Shown: positions 55,942-64,000 of the stretch, in pieces
Layout: each line of letters opens with the position of its first letter
Numbering within the stretch: position 1 is the stretch's first letter
Origin: Dipteris shenzhenensis
Lineage: Eukaryota > Polypodiophyta > Polypodiopsida > Gleicheniales
Direction: 5' to 3' (one strand)
Assembly (NCBI GenBank): GCA_047967505.1
Contig: CM106541.1
Length of the DNA stretch: 64,000 bases
Made by a program: the position numbers and the translations under genes
The notes under the pieces: generated by a model
What the model was told of the DNA's origin: nothing
The model's input: the letters and a program-made list of their open reading frames with translations, nothing else
Database searches by the model: none

Positions 55942-57210
55942 TTACAAGCCCTGCTCAACCATTTGACCAACAGAAACCAGGTTCTTGGTGATATTTGGAA
56001 CCTGAAATACATCAGTCAGGTATTTCTTTTTCCCATCCTGCATAGACAAAGGAATTTTACCAATCTGCACAATAGGATGTGCAGTATCATCACCAGTCTC
56101 CACAAATCCTGGGTTTTCAATTTTCCTTGCATCCTGCATCCATTCTGCATGACCTGTCATGTGGTTTGACGCACCTGAGTCAACATACCACACATCATTG
56201 CTTTCTTCTGCACTTGTCACAGAATTGGTCATGTGCTGCACCATAAACAGATGCTCATTTCTGTCATCACCCTGTCTACTAGAAGATGCATAATTCCCTT
56301 GCTGCAATTTTTCATTCATGATGTCATTCTGCTTTTTGTAGCAGTCTTTAGCCATATGATCCATTTTACCACAATAGTAGCATCCAACATTGCTGTTTGC
56401 ATTTTGGCCTCTCTGCCATCCACCACGACCTCTTTGGCTCCCCCTGCCTCTAGAGTTATCACGTCCTCCTCCATAGGACTGGTTTTCTTGAGTTTGCTGC
56501 ATATTCTGATTTCTACCACGGCCTCCAGATCGGCCTCGGCCTCGGCCTCTACCTCTTCCAGCATTTGAGTAGAAGACAGTTTCTTTTGAAGCTCCTCTTG
56601 AAGGAGATGCACCATCATTTCTCTGTTCTTCAGAAATTAGAAGAGCAAACAACTCCTCAAAATCAGGAAATTTTTCACGGACGGTAATGGATGTTCGGGA
56701 CTGTGCATAATCCTCATCCTTTCCTAGACCATTCAAGGTCACAGAAACTAAATCATCATCTTACACTGGCGACCCAATGGAAGCAAGTGCATCTGCAATT
56801 TTCTTCACCTTCATGTGATAGTCATTCATGCTCATATTTTCTCTCTGCACATTGTGCAACTCCTACTTGAGCTGCATTTTCCTGGCTTGCGTATTTGTGC
56901 TGTACATTTTTGCCAAAGTATCCCATGCCTCCTTTGGCGTACTTGCATCCTGAATATGCACAATCATAGAATCTGAAATACTGATAGACAGCCAGTACAT
57001 AACTTTTCTGGCTCTCTCATGCCATCCTTTAAATGTCTGCATTTCCTGTTGATTGGGAACATTAGGAAGAACTGGTTCTTCTTCATTTCCTGTAATGAAC
57101 TCCCAATAGCCTTTTCCCATAAGGAAATTCGTCATTCTAAACTTCCATGCTTGGAAGTTGTTCTTGTCAAGCTTTTCAGTGACAATCTGTTAAAGAGAAT
57201 CAGACGCCAT
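55942..57210 (-). pseudogene. copia-B gag-protease
   Basis: ATG at 57210 (MASDSL then a stop). Open blocks 57135-56863 (GKGYWEFITGNEEEP, AWDTLAKMYSTNTQARKMQL) and 56742-55942 (LNGLGKDEDYAQSRTSI, RGRGRGRSGGRGR, zinc knuckle CYYCGKMDHMAKDC, protease WYVDSGASNHMTG). Between here and the integrase, the WH..GH motif has a stop in place of Trp (near 55795). Confidence 0.9.
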
Positions 57211-57756
57211 TACAGAACACTGCAAAATATTCTGTCACTGCAAAAAACACAGCTTCTGCCTCACAAGGGCAAATCTGTAAAACTGACGAAAGTGGTATTT
57301 GACCACACAGTCACTTCCTAGTAACGATTTTGCATGAACAGGCAATAACGATGATTCTGTAACTCCCAATATCTCTGCACACAGGTATACGATGCAATTT
57401 CTGCGGCAACTTTTCACCGACTTGCAGAGCAGTGGTCGCGCAACAAAAACAGGGCCTTTTTCTCAGTGCCTGCGGAAATCTTCTGCTACCAAAACGGGTC
57501 CTGAAATGGCCTCGAATCAGAAAAATAAAGTCACCGAGGGCTTCGCTCTCGCCCGCAGCATATACTGTCCTCTCGCCACACCGCGCGAAGGGCGTCTCAA
57601 TCTGAGACAATGCACTCTTGCACTTTCCGGCTGTGCTACCTGCAGAGATTTGCTCCCAAACTCAACAAAGGAAAGCAACACTGGTCCTCTTACCAGGACA
57701 CCGCGAACTTGGTTTGCTTTCTTGAGCTCCTTACCACGAACTAGGCTCTGATACGA
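57211..57756 (-). other. copia-B leader and degenerate primer site
   Basis: Untranslated leader. Next to the LTR the element strand reads CGTATCAGAGCCTAG (57741-57756), a mutated version of TGGTATCAGAGC; the LTR start is shortened by about 20 bp relative to copia-A. Confidence 0.65.
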
Positions 57757-58075
57757 TGAAGGAAGGAGTCTCACTTGCAGCTTTCTCACATACATAATGG
57801 GGGAATACACACAAAGGTGGAGGCTGAAAACAGTTTTCCTCTTCTTAGTTGTGAACGCTAAAACAACTCTAGTACAAAGAAATAGAAGAACCCTATATGT
57901 GGGTCTCAAACTAAACTCAGGTAACTAAGGTGGCATACTAACTGAGCCACGAACTAGAGTATGTAAGGATAGCTGTCATCCAGCTATTATTCATGGGCGG
58001 TGTACTAACAAGTCGGTGACATAAATGCACAACGGTCACCCTGGCATATCACGAGTGGAGCTCGATATCTCAACA
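57757..58075 (-). repeat. copia-B 5' LTR (319 bp, short at its inner end)
   Basis: Ends ATCTCAACA at 58075 followed by the CCACT duplication. Missing the inner AGAGAGTGGGAGA present in copia-A. Confidence 0.9.
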
Positions 58076-58960
58076 CCACTATCGCAGTACCAGGACTGAG
58101 CATCATTAGCAGTAAAGAATGCATCAGCTTTGGAGGGATCAAATGAGCAATGGACAGCCCATGCCCAATCATCCTGAAGAGCATGTGCATGTGAAGCATC
58201 TTTTGGCTCATGGGATTCAATAACATGTGAGGCATTAACTGTCAATCCTGCTTTCTTTTTCTCCGAAGGAATGCGCTTTCTGCATTCTGAAATGTCATGT
58301 CCAGGCTTGCGACAATAGTTGCATCTTTTCTTCTTTGACTTATCTGCTGTATTTTTAGATGCATGGGAGGAATTGCAGCTGCTATGCGCAGATTTGGGCT
58401 TGCCCATAGGCTTGGAAGCCTTGCCTCTTCCTGTTTGCTATGAAGCAAATGCATGATCAGGAATAATGGCTTGTCTATTAGCTCTACTTTGCTCTTCCTG
58501 CAAAAGCAAAGTAACTAGCTGATCAAAAGAATAGTGGTCTGGATTACCCATGTCCACTAGTCGAAGGGTTGTAGCAAACCCTTGATGTGTATCTGGCAGT
58601 CCATTCAATGTGGTATTGACAAGCTGTGAATTTGGCACCACCTCATCGATGTTAGCAAGCTGTTCCATGAGGTCCTTGACCTTTGTCAGGTATGCATCCA
58701 TATGGCATAGAGTCGACTACCTTCATTCATACTGACTTCCTGTAATTGCCTTCTCAAATATGCAACACGAGCTTCATTGCGAATCTGATAGAGAGAAGCC
58801 AATTTATCCCAAGCATCCTTTGCTGTCCTGCAAGACCGGATGTGTGGAATAATGATTCTCTTGCGTAATAAAGTAATACATGAATGTGCATTTGCATCTC
58901 TTGCATCCCATCTTGACTGTTCTTGAGTTGGAAGAGCAGCAACAGGAGTGCCAGAGGAAG
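58076..58960 (-). pseudogene. copia-C gag and start of protease
   Basis: Right to left: TQEQSRWDARDANAHSCI, IRSCRTAKDAWDKLASLYQI, break near 58700, DAYLTKVKDLMEQLANIDEV, LLLQEEQSRANRQA, stop near 58438, zinc knuckle CNYCRKPGHDISEC and WYCDSG, where copia-B interrupts. The first 80-100 residues seen in copia-D gag (the DGTNYSLW block) are missing; in their place is a TACGG-rich tract. Confidence 0.88.
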
Positions 58961-59193
58961 AGGAGTGATGTACGGAGCGGCGCAAGTACATATATGTACG
59001 GTGACATACGTCTTGTGTGCAGGCTGTACGGCGGCGCAGGTACCACGCAGTACGGCTGGTACGGCTGTACGTCGATAGTACGCAAACACACGAAACAGGT
59101 ACGGAGCTGTATCGTACGACTGTACGAAGCTGAAGGGTCGGTGAAGCTAAAGGGAGCTGATACGAGTCCGGGTGTAGGAGAGAGATAAAAAAA
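58961..59193. repeat. TACGG/GTAC-rich tract in the copia-C leader
   Basis: Between gag and the primer site: GTACGG, GTACGAAG, TCGTACGAC and similar words, about 12 GTAC in 150 bp (58970-59125). Similar to 48045-48500 and to the gypsy-G LTR. Confidence 0.65.
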
Positions 59194-59209
59194 CACTGCT
59201 CTGATACCA
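59194..59209 (-). other. copia-C primer binding site
   Basis: TGGTATCAGAGCAGTG on the element strand, one base from the LTR. Confidence 0.9.
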
Positions 59210-59210
59210 C

Positions 59211-59426
59211 TGAAGGATCGCTTAGGAGAGAGAGAGAGTGTAGGTAGCAAAAGAGTCGATGATAAACGCCTTAGCCGTCAAGTTAAAGTTGGATAATCAA
59301 AAACAAAGGAGTACAAGGTACAAGTACCTAGACCTAGGACTAAGTGTCCTAGGTGTCACATAGGACTAAGTGTCCTATGTGGCCTAAAAGACAACTTAGT
59401 CCTATGTGGCCTAAAAGACACTAACA
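59211..59426 (-). repeat. copia-C 5' LTR (about 216 bp)
   Basis: TGAAGGATCG...CACTAACA. Internally repeats ACTAAGTGTCCTA(G/T)GTG and GTGGCCTAAAAGACA words. Outer end inferred from the CA terminus because no second LTR exists for comparison. Confidence 0.7.
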
Positions 59427-60066
59427 CTATAAGTGTGTTTATTTATGCCTACAAGGCTCATACCATGGCCTATAGGGCATCACTAGAACCACCAGAGGAT
59501 GGCCTACAAGGGCACTCAGACTGGATAGAGGAGGTCTCCTTCTCGTATACCACTCGCATCGAGCGTCATCTACAGCTGGAGGCAACAGCATGGTTCCCTT
59601 CGAGGGAGCGCCACTGGCTAGAGCAGGATGTCCCGAGAGAGGTCATAGGGCGATTTTGGCTCCGCCTCTGGATGAGTTTGTGCCCGCGGAAGGTATCTTA
59701 GTTCTTCTGGCTGTTGGCGCATGGGGGTTTGCCCATCAGCCCGTGGCTAGAGCAGATGCTGATTGATGGCAGATGCACTGGTTGTGGGGATGGACCAGAT
59801 CCGCTGTGCAGCCCTTAGGATTGTTGCTAGGATGCAGAGGATGAGCAGGGATTTCACGTGGGGGATGGTGGCCTGGCTCACTGAGGGAGGCCACACCTTC
59901 GCGATTGACCTCGTCATGCCGGCTTACAGGATACACGGACATGAGGTTTCCCGGATTGAGATCCATGACGTAGTTCAGCCCACCCGTTCACGCCCACTAG
60001 CTCTCTCGGACGATGGTGTTTGGGAGACTGTCTCTAGCATCAATGCCTGGAACGTATGGGTGGCCA
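59427..60066 (+). pseudogene. LINE ORF2 C-terminal (zf-RVT-like) remnant
   Basis: Across frames: WIEEVSFSYTTRIERHLQLE, VIGRFWLRLWMSLCPRKVS then a stop, FFWLLAHGGLPISPWLEQML and IDGRCTGCG (59690-59790). This resembles the KVKFF.WLL......T...L..RGI....C..C block of plant LINEs. The following 115-codon frame (59763-60110) beginning MMADALVVGMDQIRCAALRI is unrecognised. Confidence 0.55.
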
Positions 60067-60323
60067 TGTTGAGAGTTCACGCTCAACATCATGTGATCAT
60101 GTGTGCATAGCACCATCACGTGATCATATGTGCATATCACTAACCTTATAGAGTGCTATAAAGGAAAGGGTTAGATCCCCTAACCCTAACCCTAAAAGGG
60201 TTTGCATATATTCTATTTTTTCAACTAAATCTAGTGTACAGTTAGTCATTTGTGGTGTGCTCTCTAGCTGTGCCCTCTCTCGTCACCTCCACTCTTCTCC
60301 TCTCCCCTCTTCATATTTTGTCA
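60067..60323 (+). repeat. copia-I 5' LTR (257 bp)
   Basis: TGTTGAGAGTT...TTTTGTCA. Contains TATA-like CTATAAAGG (60160-60168), paired GTGATCATGTGTGCATA and GTGATCATATGTGCATA words, and CCCTAACCCTAACCCTAAAA (60178-60197), a telomere-repeat-like box. Confidence 0.75.
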
Positions 60324-60338
60324 TGGTATCAGAGCCCC
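60324..60338 (+). other. copia-I primer binding site
   Basis: TGGTATCAGAGCCCC immediately after the LTR. Confidence 0.9.
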
Positions 60339-63060
60339 CTTGCCTTCCGTTGAGGGATTGTGATTCTTGAGAGTGTAAGAGAGATTGTGAGATTGAGAGT
60401 TCTCTTGAGTGATTGTGAGATCCTTCCCTTCACTTCTGTTGAGAGAAATTTCTGTTCATGTGAAAATTTCTGACCATTTGAGAAGAGAGAGATTTAGATT
60501 GAAAGAGATAGGGAGAATCCTTTGAGTGCTCAATCCTTTTGAGAGATTTCATTTGTGTGAGGAATAGAGGATTGTGAGAGTTTTTTGAGAGAAAGAGAAT
60601 CCTGCATTTTTCTTCTGAAAAATAGAAAGAGAGCTAGTTCTTTGAGTGTTCTTCCGTCCATTTTTATGTGAGAAAGCGCCTTCTACAATCATCTAGCAGC
60701 TCAGCTGCTACATAGAGTGGCCCAAACAACTCAAGAAACAATTAGTCGCAACGACAGTCACACAACTAAGCAAGGCCTCCTATCAGAGTCCGGATCTACC
60801 CTTCAACGCTCAACTCCGAACTCTGCAGACTCCAAAGCGGCTAGCTTCCCATGGACTCCACTTCGACGAAGCGGACGGCTCCATCTCAAGCGCAACAGCA
60901 CCTGCAATAGCCAAGCCGCGACTCTCGAAGGACCTCCACTACGAGCTTGAACGACCTCCAAGCAACAAGTAGCACACGCCACCAACGGCGCCGGCACGGG
61001 ACACCAGTGTCCATCAACCAACTGAATGCCGCTCAAGCCAGTCGAGACGCCGCTCCAAGCATCTCCATCGTAGTACTGCACAAGACGGTGAAGGCCTAAC
61101 GACGTGATTCGTGAAGAAGGCGCAGCTCAACTTCTGAAACACCTCTGCAGTGCGAGTTGTTGAAGGAGACGCGAAACTCCCATCCGCGACTCAGCCACCG
61201 CCAACAACAGCTCATGCAACGATCTCCTGGTATCAACGAGCTCCAACCTCCTGAGCGACTCAGCGCCAACATTCAGCTCCAACTAAAGCAATGAAAAACA
61301 GCTCCTCGCACTCAGGTCCTAAAGCGATCCATCTCTAGCTTCCTACGCTTCTACAGCTCCAACATCCAAAGTAGCAAGCAAAGGTCTTGCAGCACCTCTA
61401 AGGCAATCCAGTGGCGGCTCCTCCAACGAGCTGCATCTTCAACAGCGCGACTCAATAGGCCCTCATCCACTGCTCCTACAGCCAAAGGACTGCAGCAAGC
61501 TCGCAGCGCCACGCCCTCTCCAACGAAGCGGACGGCTCCTACGACAGCCCACAGTACAGCCAACGGGCAGCTTCCAGGCTTCAACGCTCTCGAGTGACGC
61601 TCCATCGACTTGGCAGCGTTGCTCCACAAGCCACAAAGCTCTAGTGAGACCTCGCAGCAACGTCGAGCTTCAACCGCGCTCTCCAACGAGCTCCAACGGA
61701 AACGACGATGGAATCACCAAAGTCCGTCAAAATCTTCTAAAGATTCCGTCACTCCAGCTTTCGACATGTGGCATCTATCCTCACACCCAAGGTCACCCAA
61801 CCTTATCACCAAGGGTTGTCAATTTGTTGACACGTGGCAGATAGGATTTAACCTCAGGTTGGTCAGCCTAACCCTAGTCAGTTAACCATATAAGGTTGGC
61901 CCCTAACTGTGGTTAAACAATTGTGGTTAAGTCAAGTGGACCACGGTTAAATCAGTTGGTTAGATTTGTGCCACGTGGCACCCTTATCTCCAAGTGCCAC
62001 ATCACCATTGCCACGTCATCACCAACTGCCATGTAAGCAGGCCACGTCACCGATTGCCACGTCACCAATAGTGCCACGTCAGCAATCCACGTCATCAGCC
62101 AGTGCCACCTCAGCTGTTCAGTCAACACTGACCTCTGCAGGCACAGTCCCTTGCCAGGCACACTGTGCACACACTGCATGTGCACACTCCTGCCACCTCA
62201 GCACAGAGCTTCACTGGCACACCTCTTGCTAGGCACAGTGCCACAACATCACAGCATGTGACTCACAGTGACACATCATCATTAAGCACCATTTGCACTC
62301 CTTTTGTCCCTCCACTTAGATCAAGTCATATCTCTTGATCCAGGAAGAATTTGAGGGCGCTCCAAAAAGGAAAGTCGCTCGTTTTTTCGTGCTCTACGCG
62401 CTCGTCACATCACGTGCACATTTCAGCGCAAGTTACACTCACATTTGAGCCTCGCCGACAAAACCACTTCCTTCACGCACATTTGTCTCTACATCGACGC
62501 ATCTGACCCAGCACTTAAAAAGAACAAAAGAAAAGGAATTATTTGCCGTTCTTTCATCGATCGACGGTTGGTTTAGATCTAGATTAGAGTAGACTAGATC
62601 GCCATAGAGGGGACGCTTTGAATTCCCCAAGTTGCCAATCTAAGCCATCCCCGAAATTCCCGACTAGTACCTACTCGGAGTCAGTCCATACGCTCACATC
62701 CGATTTCACATCATTACATTACTTGAAACCTTACGTTCATCAGTTCAGTGAGCAAACTTCAGAGTTCATAGACATTGCAGATTGATTCAGTGGGCAAATA
62801 GCATTTGATTTCACACACACATGCCACCATTGTAAAGCCTATTTGGCTATCTCACGGCATCGTGCACATCATTTCAGCCTTGTAAAGCCTCTTGGCTATT
62901 CCCGGCATCATTGCCACAAGCCTTGTAATACAGATCAGATTTTATATAGTGCAGTTCTATCTTCAGCGACGGTACAGAGATTTCACTTGGCATATTCAGT
63001 GTATTTGCAGTTGATTCATACAGAGATCTTCACGACACTTTTGAGTACATTTCTTGCACC
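60339..63060 (+). other. copia-I leader with several motif tracts
   Basis: No convincing coding. Parts: GAGA-rich 60360-60640; 60700-61700 with recurring CTCCAACGAGCT and CGAAGCGGACGGCTCC words; 61870-61970 with GTGGTTAA words; 61970-62130 with repeated TGCCACGTCA/GCCACGTGG; 62840-62925 with two copies of TTGTAAAGCCT..TTGGCTAT..CGGCATC. Confidence 0.6.
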
Positions 63061-64000
63061 ATGTTGACTAGCAACCTCAATCTGGAGGCATCTGCTAAGT
63101 TAGACAACTCCAATTACGGTACATGGAAATACCGAATGGAGACCATTCTTGTGCTTTAGGATAAATGGGAGTATGTCGATGGGTCTACACCTAGACCATT
63201 GGCCGATCCAGCCACCAGTAGCTCTACTCCATCTGTTGTCACAGCACCAGCAACGGGATCTACATCGGGATCTACATCTACACAAACAGTTTTTGCACCA
63301 GTAGTAGATCTTGCCATTACCCGAGCTCAAGCAGAATGGGATAAGAAAGACAAGTATGCCTATCACCTGATCAAGTAGAATGTGCAAGATGTCATGCTAG
63401 GACAGCTCAACACAGTCAAGACATCAAAAGAAGCATGGGATATGTTCGCAGCTCTTTACGAGTCTAAGAACACATCCAGATTCTCACCCTGAGAAACCAG
63501 ATCAACCAAAGTTTCCGCAACAGCAGTGAAACCGGTCATGCTTATGTACTCCGCATAAAAGACTACAACAATCAACTTGCAGTAGTAGGAGAGACTATGA
63601 ACCCCGCAGAAATGGTTCAAGTAATCCTGAATGGACTAGGAGAGGGATACGAGAATCTAGTCCAGAGTATTGTCATCCAACGGCAAATTCCAACCCTGGA
63701 AGAACTTCAGTCAGTTCTACTTGGTGAAGAACTCAGGGCTCAGGCAATTCAAGCACGTAAAGGTCATTCTAATGATTAGGGATTCACAGCTTCAAACAGA
63801 AGCAGAGGCAAAGGCAGAAACAGAGGTAGATCATACCAGAAAAGTGGTCATTATCAACAAAATCAAAGTTAGAATCAGCATCAGCATCAACATCATCCTC
63901 AGCAACATTAGAATCAGCAAAGAGGAAATCATTCCAACCGAGGAAGATTTCAAGGACGAGGAAATGCATCCACCAATGTGTCAAACATCCAGTGCAACTA
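63061..64000 (+). pseudogene. copia-I gag, decayed
   Basis: ATG 63061: MLTSNLNLEASAKLDNSNYG then TWKYRMETILVL and a stop; ARAQAEWDKKDKYAYHLI-type block, SKEAWDMFAALYE, then a frameshift near 63490, DYNNQLAVVGETM, VILNGLGEGYENLVQSIV, LEELQSVLLGEELR (63597-63779), a stop, and a Gln/His/Arg-rich tail NRGRFQGRGN. A UBN2-type copia gag core. The zinc knuckle would lie just beyond the window. Confidence 0.85.

Larger units (their letters stand above)
52561..58075 (-). mobile_element. copia-B: complete-length Ty1/copia element inside copia-C
   Basis: 3' LTR 52561-52908, polypurine tract CTCGAGGGGGAG on the element strand (52909-52920), pol, gag, 5' LTR 57757-58075. Target duplication CCACT at 52556-52560 and 58076-58080. 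Same family as copia-A. Many stops and shifts, so inactive. Confidence 0.95.
49556..59426 (-). mobile_element. copia-C: Ty1/copia element, 3'-truncated, split by copia-B
   Basis: 5' LTR 59211-59426, primer site 59194-59209, gag 58076-58960 on the right; pol 49556-52560 on the left. Copia-B (52561-58075) sits between, exactly in the protease DSGA codons. The 3' end is lost: the RNase H stops at NPVFHD near 49556 and no 3' LTR exists. Related to copia-D but diverged. Confidence 0.9.
60067..64000 (+). mobile_element. copia-I: Ty1/copia element, 5' part, continues off the right edge
   Basis: 5' LTR, primer site, an unusually long leader of 2.7 kb and a decayed gag. Inserted in the LINE remnant at 60066. 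Confidence 0.8.

Noticed and set aside
59763-60110. 115-codon frame as a host gene
   Set aside because: It follows LINE zinc-binding motifs and runs into the copia-I LTR; more likely the tail of a LINE frame or chance.

Overview
This window looks like nuclear DNA from a land plant with a large, retrotransposon-rich genome. A homosporous fern is my first guess, with gymnosperm or lycophyte possible; this rests on style, not on a diagnostic marker. Evidence: nested plant-type LTR retrotransposons (Ty1/copia and Ty3/gypsy) with initiator-tRNA-Met primer sites, L1-like LINE wreckage with microsatellite tails, and three small spliced exons of one host gene. No rRNA, tRNA, CRISPR array or prokaryotic gene organisation was seen.

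The one host gene I can recognise is the 5' end of listerin (LTN1, the E3 ubiquitin ligase of ribosome-associated quality control). Its exons are at 5845-5900, 17909-18017 and 36978-37040, all on the + strand, with matching splice phases. These 228 coding bases span 31 kb, because intron 1 (12.0 kb) and intron 2 (19.0 kb) are filled with transposons. No later exon was recognised up to 64000, so intron 3 may be larger still.

Layout. 1-2209: partial copia-A (- strand, runs off the left edge). 2210-5640: unrecognised DNA, a GA-rich satellite, and a relic with Pif1-type helicase plus APE-type endonuclease (Helentron-like). 5641-5844: presumptive LTN1 promoter/5'UTR. Intron 1: native DNA, a decayed gypsy fragment, a partial LTR element with a 28-bp duplication, then a tandem array of a gag-less gypsy (gypsy-E, 9270-17411) organised LTR-LTR-pol-LTR-LTR-truncated pol. 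Intron 2: gypsy-F 5' half joined to gypsy-G 3' half (18313-about 33100), with gypsy-H (24417-30846, target duplication AAGTT) inserted into G; then LINEs nested in LINEs (33840-36300). From 37041: intron 3 DNA, more LINE pieces, copia-D (42874-48825, target duplication GGTGG) inside a LINE endonuclease domain, a short LTR fragment, copia-C (49556-59426) split by copia-B (52561-58075, target duplication CCACT), a LINE remnant and the 5' end of copia-I, which runs off the right edge.

Order of insertion can be read from the nesting: G before H, LINE before copia-D, C before B. Most elements carry stops or frameshifts. The exception is the gypsy-E pol reading frame, which is open for 1193 codons with all catalytic residues, yet the element has no gag. 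Unrelated elements share dense short motifs in their LTRs or leaders (TACGG/GTAC tracts, TTGAC palindromes, GCCACGTG/GCCACGTCA tracts), the most intriguing unexplained structure besides the gypsy-E array.
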